A DNA stretch of 64,000 nt from Flavobacterium sp. MC2016-06 (lineage in GTDB: Bacteria; Bacteroidota; Bacteroidia; Flavobacteriales; Flavobacteriaceae), in assembly GCF_009711165.2 (NCBI RefSeq), contig NZ_WMID02000015.1:81930-145929 (forward strand), written 5' to 3'. A model generated the notes under the pieces. The model made no database searches. It was not told the DNA's origin and saw nothing but the letters and a program-made list of their open reading frames with translations. Made by a program: the position numbers and the translations under genes. Below are positions 33,743 to 42,966 of this stretch, piece by piece (position 1 is the first letter of the stretch; each line of letters opens with the position of its first letter).

Positions 33743-36547
33743 TTATTTTGCTTTCATAAGCACTTGTACGCTGTTAGATTTCTTTAAAGCATTTGCAGTA
33801 AATTCTTTTACCTCTTTTGGAGTAATTGTATTTAAAGTACTTTTTAGAAGTGCAGTATCAAGAGGCGCTTCGTTATTACGCAAATAAGAAGTCAGTGAGT
33901 TCAGCCAATAACTGTTTTCTTTAATTTGCTCTTGGTAATTTTTAAGAATAGATTGTTTAATGTCTTCGAGCATATTTGCTGGAATGTTTTCATTTTGAAT
34001 TCTTGCTAGCTCGTCATGTACAATTTTTACCAGCGTATCTGCTTTATCAGGATTACAGTCAAAATTGATTTCTAAAGAGAATAATGGAGTAGGTGACTGT
34101 GATAGATCTGCGCCAACCTGTACGCCGTAACTGCCGCCTTCTTCTTCACGAATCGTTTCTAAATAGCGTTTTGTTAACCATTCTGATATTACATAACTTA
34201 AGATTTTATTCTTTTTAGTATACGCAACGTCTTGATTTTCTAAATGCAGATAAACCGTAGTTTTTGGTGTATCCATAGTACGGATAATCGTTTTTTCTGT
34301 AGTTCCAGATTTCATGAAAATTTTATGATCAACATAGTTTTCTACCTTTTGTGTAGACGGAATGCTTCCTAAATACGTATTGATTAAAGCAATGTCTTTG
34401 TCTGAAATAGTTCCTACGAATAAAAAAGTAAAATCGGATGCATTTGAAAAACGTTCTGTGTAGAATTTTTTGATCTTATTAAGATCAAATGCTTTTATGA
34501 AATCCTGCGTTAACAGCCAGTCACGTTTGCTGTAATTGCTGTTTAAAAGCGAAATAGTATCACTTAATACTTTCTCGTTATTGTTCTGCGCATTGTTTAA
34601 TTTGTTTTGATACTGTTCTTTTAACTTATCAAAAGTGCTTTCGTCAAATCTTGGATGCTGAAAATAAAGATACGTAAGCTGTAACAATGTTGTAAGCGAT
34701 TCTTTGTTGCTGCTTCCGTTAAAACCTTCGTACAAACCACCAATATACGGGCTTAAGCTTACCGTTTTTCCGTTTATTTTTTTCTTTAAATCGGTATATT
34801 TATAATTACCCAATCCAGAATAAGCTGCTAAAGAAGCCGCAAGTTGTGCCGATGGTAAATCCTGCCATTCCACCAAAGAATTTCCTCCCGGACTGTATGC
34901 CGAAAACAAAATCTGGTCGTTACTTAATGTTGTTGGATAGATAATAACTTTGGCTCCATTTGCAAGTGTGTATTGTTTCGCATTCGCGAATGCTTTTACA
35001 TCGCTTGTTTTTGCAATAGCTTTTGCGGTCAATTGATCGGTTACTAAAGAAGCCGTTAATTCTTCTTCTTTATAAGGCTCTAATTTGGTGTTTGATAGTG
35101 TTTTTATCGCATTCCAATATTCATTTTCCTCAGGAAATTTTGTTGTAGCATCTTCTGGCGCAGAAATCGATAAAACCAAGTTTTCTTGTGTTTTTAATGC
35201 TTTAAAAGCTGCATTTATCTGCTCTAAAGTTACTTTGTCTAGAAACGAATTAATCCAATTGTGTTCCTCTTCAACCGTCATAATAGGGTTGGCTTCTAAG
35301 AAATAAAGCTGTAATTGTTCTGCCCAATACGCGTTGCCAATTTTGTCTTTATTGGCCAAACGATTGTCATAACTGCTGCGCATTTTAGTTTTTAAACGAT
35401 CCAATTCCTGTTGTGTAAATCCGTTTTGGATTGCTCTTTCAAATTCCCTGTAAGCTTCAGAAAAAGCTTCTAGAAATTTGCCCTTTTTAGGCGTAACATG
35501 CAGTGAAACTTTACTGTCTAATCTCGAAAGATTATCATCTCCAATACCAAAAGACAAACCGGCCGTTTCATTATTAATGATGTATTCATTAAAACGCGTA
35601 TTCATCATTTGCATTGCTAAACTTTCGTTCATGCTGTTTTTCATTTCCGTATCATCCTGAACCATTGGTTTAGGTTTTGTGTAGGAAAGTGAAATTCCAG
35701 AACGCTGTAATTCTTTATCAGTTGCCAATACATAACGGTTTTCTTTATGCACCGGAATTTTTTCGTATTCTCTTTTGGTGATGTTTTTTGGAGTTGGTAT
35801 CGAACCGAAAATCTCTTTAACTCGTTTTTCGATTAAAGTAACGTCAATATCACCAACAATTATGACAGCCTGATTTTGCGGTTGATACCATTTTTTATAA
35901 TAATCTCTTAATACTTGGTATTTGAAATTGTTGATTACATTTAAATCGCCAATTACATTTCTCTTGGCATATTTAGAACCTTCAAATACAGTTTTGTCTA
36001 TTTTTTCTCCCGCTCTATAATCGGCATTTCTTCTCGTGCGCCATTCTTCACGAATTACACCTCTTTCAGCTTCAATTTCATTGTCGGCAAGAAGTAAAGA
36101 TCCCGACCAATCGTGCAAAACATACATGCAGGAATCTAATAAAACACGATTGTCTGCAGGAACATTACTAAGATTATAAACCGTTTCATCATAAGCCGTA
36201 TATGCATTAATGTCTTTTCCAAAAGAGACACCTTGTTTTTCGAGCATATTGATAATTCCTTTTCCTTTAAAATGTTCTGTACCATTAAAAGCCATATGTT
36301 CTAAAAAGTGCGCTAATCCGTCTTGATCGTCATTTTCTAGAATGGCACCAACATTTTGAACAAAGTAAAAATCGGCTCTATTTTTAGGCCATTCGTTATG
36401 CATAATAAAATACTGCATTCCGTTAGAAAGCGTTCCGTGTGCCACCGTTTTTGGAAGCGGAAATGTTGTTTTAAACTGTGCAGATGCTTCGCTTGAGGCA
36501 ATAAAAAGCATTGCAGCAAATGCTGTTTTTAGGATAGAATACTTCAT
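33743..36547 (-). CDS. M16 family zinc peptidase (pitrilysin type), periplasmic
   Basis: 934 residues with signal peptide (ending EASAQ). The inverted zinc motif HxxEH is present as HFLEH (H80, E83, H84), and AERGVIREEW about 77 residues later supplies the distal Glu (about E161). Two M16 halves are present: the catalytic N-terminal half and an inactive C-terminal half with RxxxY-like EEEGGSYGVQVG near 845. It degrades peptides in a closed chamber. It is the last gene of the minus-strand group led by the sigma/FecR pair, but a 430-bp spacer full of repeats separates it from the S9 gene, so it may have its own promoter. Confidence 0.93.
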   Translation of the reverse strand: MKYSILKTAFAAMLFIASSEASAQFKTTFPLPKTVAHGTLSNGMQYFIMHNEWPKNRADFYFVQNVGAILENDDQDGLAHFLEHMAFNGTEHFKGKGIINMLEKQGVSFGKDINAYTAYDETVYNLSNVPADNRVLLDSCMYVLHDWSGSLLLADNEIEAERGVIREEWRTRRNADYRAGEKIDKTVFEGSKYAKRNVIGDLNVINNFKYQVLRDYYKKWYQPQNQAVIIVGDIDVTLIEKRVKEIFGSIPTPKNITKREYEKIPVHKENRYVLATDKELQRSGISLSYTKPKPMVQDDTEMKNSMNESLAMQMMNTRFNEYIINNETAGLSFGIGDDNLSRLDSKVSLHVTPKKGKFLEAFSEAYREFERAIQNGFTQQELDRLKTKMRSSYDNRLANKDKIGNAYWAEQLQLYFLEANPIMTVEEEHNWINSFLDKVTLEQINAAFKALKTQENLVLSISAPEDATTKFPEENEYWNAIKTLSNTKLEPYKEEELTASLVTDQLTAKAIAKTSDVKAFANAKQYTLANGAKVIIYPTTLSNDQILFSAYSPGGNSLVEWQDLPSAQLAASLAAYSGLGNYKYTDLKKKINGKTVSLSPYIGGLYEGFNGSSNKESLTTLLQLTYLYFQHPRFDESTFDKLKEQYQNKLNNAQNNNEKVLSDTISLLNSNYSKRDWLLTQDFIKAFDLNKIKKFYTERFSNASDFTFLFVGTISDKDIALINTYLGSIPSTQKVENYVDHKIFMKSGTTEKTIIRTMDTPKTTVYLHLENQDVAYTKKNKILSYVISEWLTKRYLETIREEEGGSYGVQVGADLSQSPTPLFSLEINFDCNPDKADTLVKIVHDELARIQNENIPANMLEDIKQSILKNYQEQIKENSYWLNSLTSYLRNNEAPLDTALLKSTLNTITPKEVKEFTANALKKSNSVQVLMKAK

Positions 36548-36647
36548 TTGATATTTTTAAGTAAGTTTTTTTTGTGAGATTAGAACTCTTAAGTTAGAGT
36601 TGAAGTGCTGATTTTACAATGAGTGATTTTACAATAAGTTAATTTTT

Positions 36648-36950
36648 TAAACCCATAGAAACATAGTTTTTTATCCTTTAAAAAGACGTTTCACTTTTTA
36701 GAAAAACACAAAGCCTATGTGAATTCAAGACATTGAACTAAAACGCCCTGTATTTTGCTATGCTTTCTATGTTTCTATGTGGTTAATTTTTTTATATGCA
36801 GCATAATTTTTAAACACATAGAAACATAGGTTTTTATCCTTTAAAAAGGCGTTTCACTTTTTTGAAAAACACAAAACCTATGTGAATTCAAGACATTGAA
36901 CTAAAATGCCTTGTATTTTACTATGCTTTCTATGTTTCTATGTGTTTAAT
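36648..36950. repeat. Two tandem 163-bp-period palindromic repeats (ACATAGAAACATAG family)
   Basis: Two copies (36648-36787 and 36811-36950) are about 90% alike by eye. Each begins with CATAGAAACATAG and ends with CTATGTTTCTATGTG, so each is an inverted-repeat element of about 140 bp, with TCCTTTAAAAAGnCGTTTCAC inside. They fill the 430-bp spacer between the S9 and M16 peptidase genes. No coding potential is seen. Confidence 0.85.
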
Positions 36951-36977
36951 TTAAATTATTGTTTAAGAATTAAAAGC

Positions 36978-39578
36978 TTAATCAATCCAAGACTCTTTTG
37001 AGTTTTCTTTTAAATAATGGTCAAAGAAAATCTGCATTTTCTGCGTCCAGTCTTTTTGATTTGAAGCTTTTCCCAACGTATGATTTTCGTTTTTGTAGTT
37101 TACTAACCAAGCTTGTTTTCCTTGTCTTCTCAAAGCAAAAAACAATCCCATACCTTGATCAAAAGCAACAGCTCCATCATGATCATTGTGAAAAATAAGG
37201 GTAGGAGTAGTATATTTATCAGCACTAAAAATAGGAGAGTTTTCGATGTATTCTTTTGGATATTCGTACAATGAACCTTTCATACGGTATTGATCTACTT
37301 CGTATTTAAACATATTAGAAATACCATTTACTCTATAATTTAAATAATTTGAAGTAAAATTACTCACACCAGAACCCACAATTGCACAAGTAAAAACAGA
37401 CGTTTTAGTCAATAAAAAAGAAGTTTCGTAGCCACCAAAACTATGTCCTTGAATTCCTATTTTTCCTTTTTCGGCTATTTTTTGATCGATTAAATAATCT
37501 ACACCGCTTATCACGGCATTATAAGCACTCATTCCTGGTTTGTTGTACGTGTATTTTACATCGGGCATAAAAACAAGATATCCTCTGCTTATAAAAGTTG
37601 GAATATTAATGTTTGAAGTACTCAATTCCGGCATTTGATAGTGATTAAATTCTGGTGTATGTTTTTCGTAAAAATGTACAATTACAGGATATGTTTTTGA
37701 GGCATCATAATTTTCTGGAACGTATAAAATTCCTTCGTTTTCAGAACCATCATAATTTTTCCAGCGAAGCAGTTTTGCTTTCATCCAATTGTACTCTGAT
37801 TGCTGCGGATTTATTACGGTTAATCTTTTCTGCGTTTTTAGGTTTTCATTTCCATACCATAAATCAGCAAAATCAACAGCACTTTCTTTTACAAAAAGAT
37901 AGTTTTTTTGATCGCCTGCAACAGCTTGTATTTTAACATCATGATCGGGATCATTTGCAAGCACATTAATTTTATTATTCTTAAAAAGATAAACACCTTC
38001 TGATTTTGTATTCAAATTAAAACCACTTAAAAGTAAGTCTTGATTAGAAATGTCTCCTCTAAATTCTGTTCCTTGTAAACGTAAAACAGTATTGTTTTTT
38101 CGACCGTATTCCTGCGTTAAAGAATAAGGTTTTGCAGTTCCGGTAAGATCAACAACCCAAAGATCGTACTGATCGTAAAGTACAATACTGCTGCCGTTGT
38201 TGAGCCAGCCTGCCAATCCGTATGCAGGATGTATTACACCCATATCTTTATCTAAATCTGCTGTAGAATAAGGCAGTTTTGCAATGTTTTTAAATTCACC
38301 CGCAATTCCATCAGCTGCCGTATACGACTGCCAAACTTCTTGTTTGTCATCATAATAAAGAGCATAAGTTCCATTTGGATTCCAATAAGGAGCAGTACTA
38401 ATACCTTCTTTAAGCAGTTTTTCTTTGCCCGTTGCTGCATCAACTAAATACAAATCCTGACGTTCGTTAAACATCCAATCTACTTCTACAGTGTATTTAT
38501 CACTAACTGTTTTAAAGAATGAAGTGTAACCAGCGGTATTTGGCGTAATTAATTGATTGTAATTTTGGTTGGCAATTTTAATGCACTTTTTCTCTTTTAT
38601 ATCGTATACAAATTTGGGTTCTTTAGGCGTAGGTTTTTCTCCGCGAACTTTGGCAAGTCGGCGTTCCATAGTACCTTCGTTCCATTTCCAAATATCAATA
38701 TCCGTTTTTTTAACGCGTGTATCAGGATATTGGTTAGAAGTAGATCTAGTGTCTAAAGTTATAAAACGAGTATTTTCTGAATAGGGATAAGCATTTCTTG
38801 AAAAGTTATACGAAGCATCTTCCCATTTAATGGTATTAAAATCTAAAACTTCTTTTTGAGTATTTGTTTTTAGATTGAAATAATGCAAGGCATCTGCGTC
38901 TTGGTCTGCTGTTGTTTTGGTTGTAAACGTACCTTCGTATTGATTATCGTTTATAGAAAATTCTCCAAAATTGGCTGCTTTTCCGTTATAGATTTCTTTG
39001 TAAGGTCCTTTAATATCTCCGTATTTTAATACAACGGCATCTTTATTTACTTGTGTAAATATAATTTTGTGATTATTTAAAAATTTAGACGATTTGATAT
39101 TGTTGACGACAATACTATCGTTTTTGGCAAGATCGTACACAACCAATTTATTAGAATTGTTTCCATTTTCGCCCATTACAAAATGACTGTAATATAAATA
39201 ATCTGTTCCGTCAATATTTTGCGTATAATCGGTTGTTTTCCAGATTCGTTTAATGCCAGTTGCTAGATTATGCAAATAGGTAACATTGTCTTCCTGATAC
39301 ATAATCCAATCTGTTGTACCAACAAAATTAGCGTCGCTTACTTTGTCTAGTATTTGTTTTTTTCCTGATTTGGTATTGACAAGAAAGGTTTCTGGTTTGG
39401 ATTCTTTTTCTGCATCTTGAAAAACAGTTTTGTACGAAACCCAATTTCCATTATACGAAATTTTGCTTCCGCCAATACGTTTCCACTGCTGATAAGCGAT
39501 GCTGTCAACTTCTTTTTTTTGTCCAGATATACTGTGTATACCCATAACGAGTATACACAGTAAAAATATTTTTTTCAT
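36978..39578 (-). CDS. S9 family serine peptidase (prolyl oligopeptidase/acylaminoacyl peptidase type)
   Basis: 866 residues with signal peptide (MKKIFLLCILVMGIHSISGQ). A long N-terminal beta-propeller region reaches about residue 600. The hydrolase domain has S713 (GIQGHSFGGYE), D801 (HNDHDGAV) and H833 (ENHTLGK). The 32-residue Asp-His gap is as in DPP IV. It is longer than the two DPP IV-type enzymes to the left and lacks the DPP IV Glu-Glu motif, so an oligopeptidase or acylaminoacyl activity is more likely. It starts 24 bp after the thioredoxin-fold gene, in the operon with SusC/SusD. Confidence 0.9.
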   Translation of the reverse strand: MKKIFLLCILVMGIHSISGQKKEVDSIAYQQWKRIGGSKISYNGNWVSYKTVFQDAEKESKPETFLVNTKSGKKQILDKVSDANFVGTTDWIMYQEDNVTYLHNLATGIKRIWKTTDYTQNIDGTDYLYYSHFVMGENGNNSNKLVVYDLAKNDSIVVNNIKSSKFLNNHKIIFTQVNKDAVVLKYGDIKGPYKEIYNGKAANFGEFSINDNQYEGTFTTKTTADQDADALHYFNLKTNTQKEVLDFNTIKWEDASYNFSRNAYPYSENTRFITLDTRSTSNQYPDTRVKKTDIDIWKWNEGTMERRLAKVRGEKPTPKEPKFVYDIKEKKCIKIANQNYNQLITPNTAGYTSFFKTVSDKYTVEVDWMFNERQDLYLVDAATGKEKLLKEGISTAPYWNPNGTYALYYDDKQEVWQSYTAADGIAGEFKNIAKLPYSTADLDKDMGVIHPAYGLAGWLNNGSSIVLYDQYDLWVVDLTGTAKPYSLTQEYGRKNNTVLRLQGTEFRGDISNQDLLLSGFNLNTKSEGVYLFKNNKINVLANDPDHDVKIQAVAGDQKNYLFVKESAVDFADLWYGNENLKTQKRLTVINPQQSEYNWMKAKLLRWKNYDGSENEGILYVPENYDASKTYPVIVHFYEKHTPEFNHYQMPELSTSNINIPTFISRGYLVFMPDVKYTYNKPGMSAYNAVISGVDYLIDQKIAEKGKIGIQGHSFGGYETSFLLTKTSVFTCAIVGSGVSNFTSNYLNYRVNGISNMFKYEVDQYRMKGSLYEYPKEYIENSPIFSADKYTTPTLIFHNDHDGAVAFDQGMGLFFALRRQGKQAWLVNYKNENHTLGKASNQKDWTQKMQIFFDHYLKENSKESWID

Positions 39579-39602
39579 ATTGATTCAGTTTTCGACAGAA
39601 AT

Positions 39603-41582
39603 TTATTCGTTCTTTAAAGTATTGATAACAGCTGTTAGTTCATCTACTAATTGCCCTGGATTTCCAGAAAAACCTTCAGAAGTAAAACGAATTTTTCCGT
39701 TTTTAATCACCACTTTTCTAGGAATGCCGCTCGATTTAAAAATAGCAGCATATTTTGAAAAAGATTCATTATTGGTGCCGCCGCCTTTCTTAACAAGGTC
39801 AAAGAAAACATTCAGTTTTAATCCTTTTTCTTTTAAATACGCCAACGCTTCTTTTTTGTAGGTTTCTTTGGTTTCTTGAGTGCTTATAAAATAGAATTCT
39901 ACTTGTTTATCGTCTTTAAAATTAGTTACCAATTGCTGCATTGCCGGAAAAGCCTTTTTGCAAGGACCGCACCAAGTTGCCCAAAAGTCAATTACTATGA
40001 TTTTACCATTGTCTAAAGCCAGTTGTTTTGTTTTACCGTCAACTGCCTGCACACTAATAGCAGGAGCTGCGACAGGATCCATCAAAGCAATTTTTTCTTC
40101 TGGTTTGTTTTCTTTTTTCAATTTTTCCAGATAAGCAGGAAAATCACTTTCTTTTTTTCCTTCTTTAAGGAAACTCTCTTTTAATTTAGCCGTTAGGTTT
40201 TCTGATAACGTGTTGGTTCTTGCAGCATTTTTCAAAACGTCGATAAACGGCTTGTTTAAAGCTTCTAAAGCTTTTACGTGAATGTCGTTTATGCTTGCTT
40301 TTTCGTATTGTTTATTGAATGGCAGTAATTCAAAAGTTTCTAAAACTTCTTTATACTTTTTCAAAATATCATACATACGAATCTGAATCACTAATTCATT
40401 ATCCAGCTGGTTTTTTGCATTTTCTGCAGCTTGATTTGGTGACCAGTAAATTCCCTGCATATAAGACAAGTCATTTATTTTTTGCTGCATCAGCGCAATC
40501 ATTGGCACAGCCATAGTTTCTATAACTGCTGGATCTTCGGCTTTTAAATACAAAGCTTTAGAAATATTCTGATGGTAACAATCATTCAAAGAAGCAAAAT
40601 TCATAGTTGGAAGCATTGCCAGAATACTTTTGTAATCTTTTGTCGCAAAATAGTAGCCAAACTGCATTTGTGCAATATTGTTGTACAGATAATTTTGAGA
40701 CGCAGGTACCTCTTTGTTATTCGGAAAATCGGCTAAAAACTGCGTTATGGCTTTGTTTCTTTCTGCTGCATCTGCAATTGGAACAATTTTCTGGTAGGTT
40801 TTAAATCTAAGATAAGCTCCTTTTGGAAATTGTTTCTGAATTTCAGTTTCCAGTGAATCTGCTTTTACTTTGTCGTTAAGCTCAAATTGATAAATGTTGT
40901 GAAGTTTAACAAAAACTTCTTCTGGCATTCCTTTTGTATTTTTGGTAAATTCAGTTAAAAAGCGACGTCCCAGTTCCTCATATTTTTCTGGTTTTTGTTT
41001 TTTAAGAATTTTTAGGTAAGTATCAAAAAATTCTGGAAATCTTTCCGGATGGTCTTTAACTTCTTTTTTCAGCCAATATTCGGTTGCATCACCGTCTATG
41101 GTAAAGTCTTTGAAATAACCGCCAAATTCGCCGTTAAAATCTTTGTTTCTAAAAGTCCCCCAGGCTAAATCTGAGCCTGGGAGTTTTACTTTAGCAGCTG
41201 TAAAAGGAACCAAAAGATATCCGTTGTCTTGTCCTGTATCAGTAACAATACCATTATCTGTATTGGCATAAAATTTAAAAGCCATAAAAGAACAATGTGC
41301 TGGAATTTTGTATTCTACAGTCCAAACAGCACCGTTTTTCTTCATTTTAAGATCTTCTATTTCCCAGCTGTAATCGCTGAAAATATAGACATATCCGTTG
41401 ATGTTTGGAATGTTTTCTAATGGGCCGCCTTTTGCATCATACGTCATGTTTAAAGTCGATTCTACCACGGGAACCTCTACCATTCCTTGCAATCTTGACT
41501 TAACTTCCTGACTTTTGACTTGAAAGGTATTGACGCATAAAGCCAATACCAATAGTTTGATATTTAATATTTTTTTGAACAT
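39603..41582 (-). CDS. Secreted protein with C-terminal thioredoxin (TlpA-like) domain
   Basis: 659 residues with signal peptide (ending KSQ). The N-terminal ~130 residues form a beta-rich domain. The middle 200-490 is alpha-helical, probably TPR-like (AKDYKSILAMLPTM, ILKKYKEVLETFELL). The thioredoxin domain from about 505 has C538/C541 (FWATWCGPCKKAF) and the cis-Pro region SGIPRKVVIKNG. Such proteins are regularly encoded next to SusC/SusD and peptidases in Bacteroidota; the exact role is not known. It begins 11 bp after the SusD stop and is followed 24 bp later by the S9 gene. Confidence 0.85.
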   Translation of the reverse strand: MFKKILNIKLLVLALCVNTFQVKSQEVKSRLQGMVEVPVVESTLNMTYDAKGGPLENIPNINGYVYIFSDYSWEIEDLKMKKNGAVWTVEYKIPAHCSFMAFKFYANTDNGIVTDTGQDNGYLLVPFTAAKVKLPGSDLAWGTFRNKDFNGEFGGYFKDFTIDGDATEYWLKKEVKDHPERFPEFFDTYLKILKKQKPEKYEELGRRFLTEFTKNTKGMPEEVFVKLHNIYQFELNDKVKADSLETEIQKQFPKGAYLRFKTYQKIVPIADAAERNKAITQFLADFPNNKEVPASQNYLYNNIAQMQFGYYFATKDYKSILAMLPTMNFASLNDCYHQNISKALYLKAEDPAVIETMAVPMIALMQQKINDLSYMQGIYWSPNQAAENAKNQLDNELVIQIRMYDILKKYKEVLETFELLPFNKQYEKASINDIHVKALEALNKPFIDVLKNAARTNTLSENLTAKLKESFLKEGKKESDFPAYLEKLKKENKPEEKIALMDPVAAPAISVQAVDGKTKQLALDNGKIIVIDFWATWCGPCKKAFPAMQQLVTNFKDDKQVEFYFISTQETKETYKKEALAYLKEKGLKLNVFFDLVKKGGGTNNESFSKYAAIFKSSGIPRKVVIKNGKIRFTSEGFSGNPGQLVDELTAVINTLKNE

Positions 41583-41593
41583 TGTAGTGTGTT

Positions 41594-42949
41594 TTATTTG
41601 CCCAGTTCAGGGTTTAAGTCGATGTAATTTTGATGGATTGGAAACACATATCCTGCGCTGTTGGGCGATAAAGTATAGGTTGTGTTTTTAAAAACTCTTG
41701 TATAGGTTTTCTGAAAGTTTGGATCTAAATTCAATCGGCGTTGATCAAACCAACGGAATCCTCTTCCTATAAATTCCTTTTGTCTTTCGGTCAATACAAG
41801 GTTTAAAGCTTCTGCATTTGTTGCTGCGCTGACTTCATAAGCTGTGCTGGCTTTGTATCTTTTAGCTCTTAAAATATTTAAGTATTCAGTAGCTTTATCC
41901 TTCTGGTTTAATCTGGCGTAGCATTCGGCAGCAATTAAATACATTTCTGGTACAGAAACTCCAATGTTTACACCGTTTGTATAACTATAAGATGCAATTC
42001 CAAAACCTCTTCCTGTATAATTAGGGTAGAAGTTCGTTCCTGCAATAGTATAATAATTATAACGTAAATCGTCGCTCGAAAAACTGTTTAATAAATCTGT
42101 CGCTAATGGTGCTCCGTTATAAGTTGTCAATAAAGTTTTAGAAAAAATAACTTCAGGATTACTCAACAAAACAGGATAACTATAACCTGAGGCAAAAGAT
42201 TTTAAATCAATTAAGCCATTTTGCATGCTTAATGCTTTTTCTGCATTGTCTAAACTCAATTGGTATTGTCCCATAAGCAGATACGTTCTAGCTAATATAC
42301 CGTAAACCGCTTTTTTAGATGGAAGTACATTAAAATCCGGCGATTCTTGAATGTTATTGTCTAAAGCGCTTTGGAGATCAGAAAGAATCTGTTTGTAAAT
42401 TTGATCAACTGTGCTTCTGTCTAATGCAGAGTATAAGTCTGGCGTTGTTAAAAGCGGTACTGCTTTTTCAGAATTGGCACCTGCTGGATCAAACTGCGGT
42501 CCATAAGTATTTACAAGCATCAAATAAGCAAAGGCTCGGTGTACAAAAGCTTCAGCTAAGATTTCCTTTTTTTCTGAATCAGTTCCGTTTTGACTGCTCA
42601 TTACGCCATCGATCATTACATTCGAATAATAAATCGTTAGATAAAGATTAATCCAATCTGAATCTCCTTGTGATTCATTAAAAATTTTAGGCTGCCAAGT
42701 ATAACTATTCGACCAGATTGTAGAAACCTGAGTTTGGTAGGTTGTTGGGAAATCGACATCGGCATCAGCCAGAAGATACATACCTCCAGAACTGCTTAAT
42801 GTAGTATAACTATTGGCTAATCCTCTATAATCTGAGGTATATTTTAAAGTTCTATTGTTTCCCACAGGTTCTACTTCAACATAATCTCTACAAGAGCTTA
42901 ACAGAAGTAATGGCACAATGATATATAGTGTGATTTTTAGAAATTTCAT
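41594..42949 (-). CDS. SusD/RagB family lipoprotein
   Basis: The ATG at 42949 (MKFLKITLYIIVPLLLLSSC) is chosen because it gives a standard lipoprotein signal; an ATG 30 bp upstream lies too close to the SusC stop and adds an uncharged leader. 451 residues. SusD core motifs are FVHRAFAYLMLVNTYG, YGILARTYLLMGQY, EMYLIAAECYARLNQKDKA and the C-terminal RQKEFIGRGFRWFDQRRLN. It starts 17 bp after the SusC stop and forms the surface half of the import complex. Confidence 0.95.
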   Translation of the reverse strand: MKFLKITLYIIVPLLLLSSCRDYVEVEPVGNNRTLKYTSDYRGLANSYTTLSSSGGMYLLADADVDFPTTYQTQVSTIWSNSYTWQPKIFNESQGDSDWINLYLTIYYSNVMIDGVMSSQNGTDSEKKEILAEAFVHRAFAYLMLVNTYGPQFDPAGANSEKAVPLLTTPDLYSALDRSTVDQIYKQILSDLQSALDNNIQESPDFNVLPSKKAVYGILARTYLLMGQYQLSLDNAEKALSMQNGLIDLKSFASGYSYPVLLSNPEVIFSKTLLTTYNGAPLATDLLNSFSSDDLRYNYYTIAGTNFYPNYTGRGFGIASYSYTNGVNIGVSVPEMYLIAAECYARLNQKDKATEYLNILRAKRYKASTAYEVSAATNAEALNLVLTERQKEFIGRGFRWFDQRRLNLDPNFQKTYTRVFKNTTYTLSPNSAGYVFPIHQNYIDLNPELGK

Positions 42950-42966
42950 AACTAAGTTCTTTTTAA

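Noticed and set aside
37655..37936. 93-codon plus-strand frame inside the S9 peptidase gene
   Set aside because: It is fully inside a well-supported gene on the other strand and has no ribosome site or recognisable motif.
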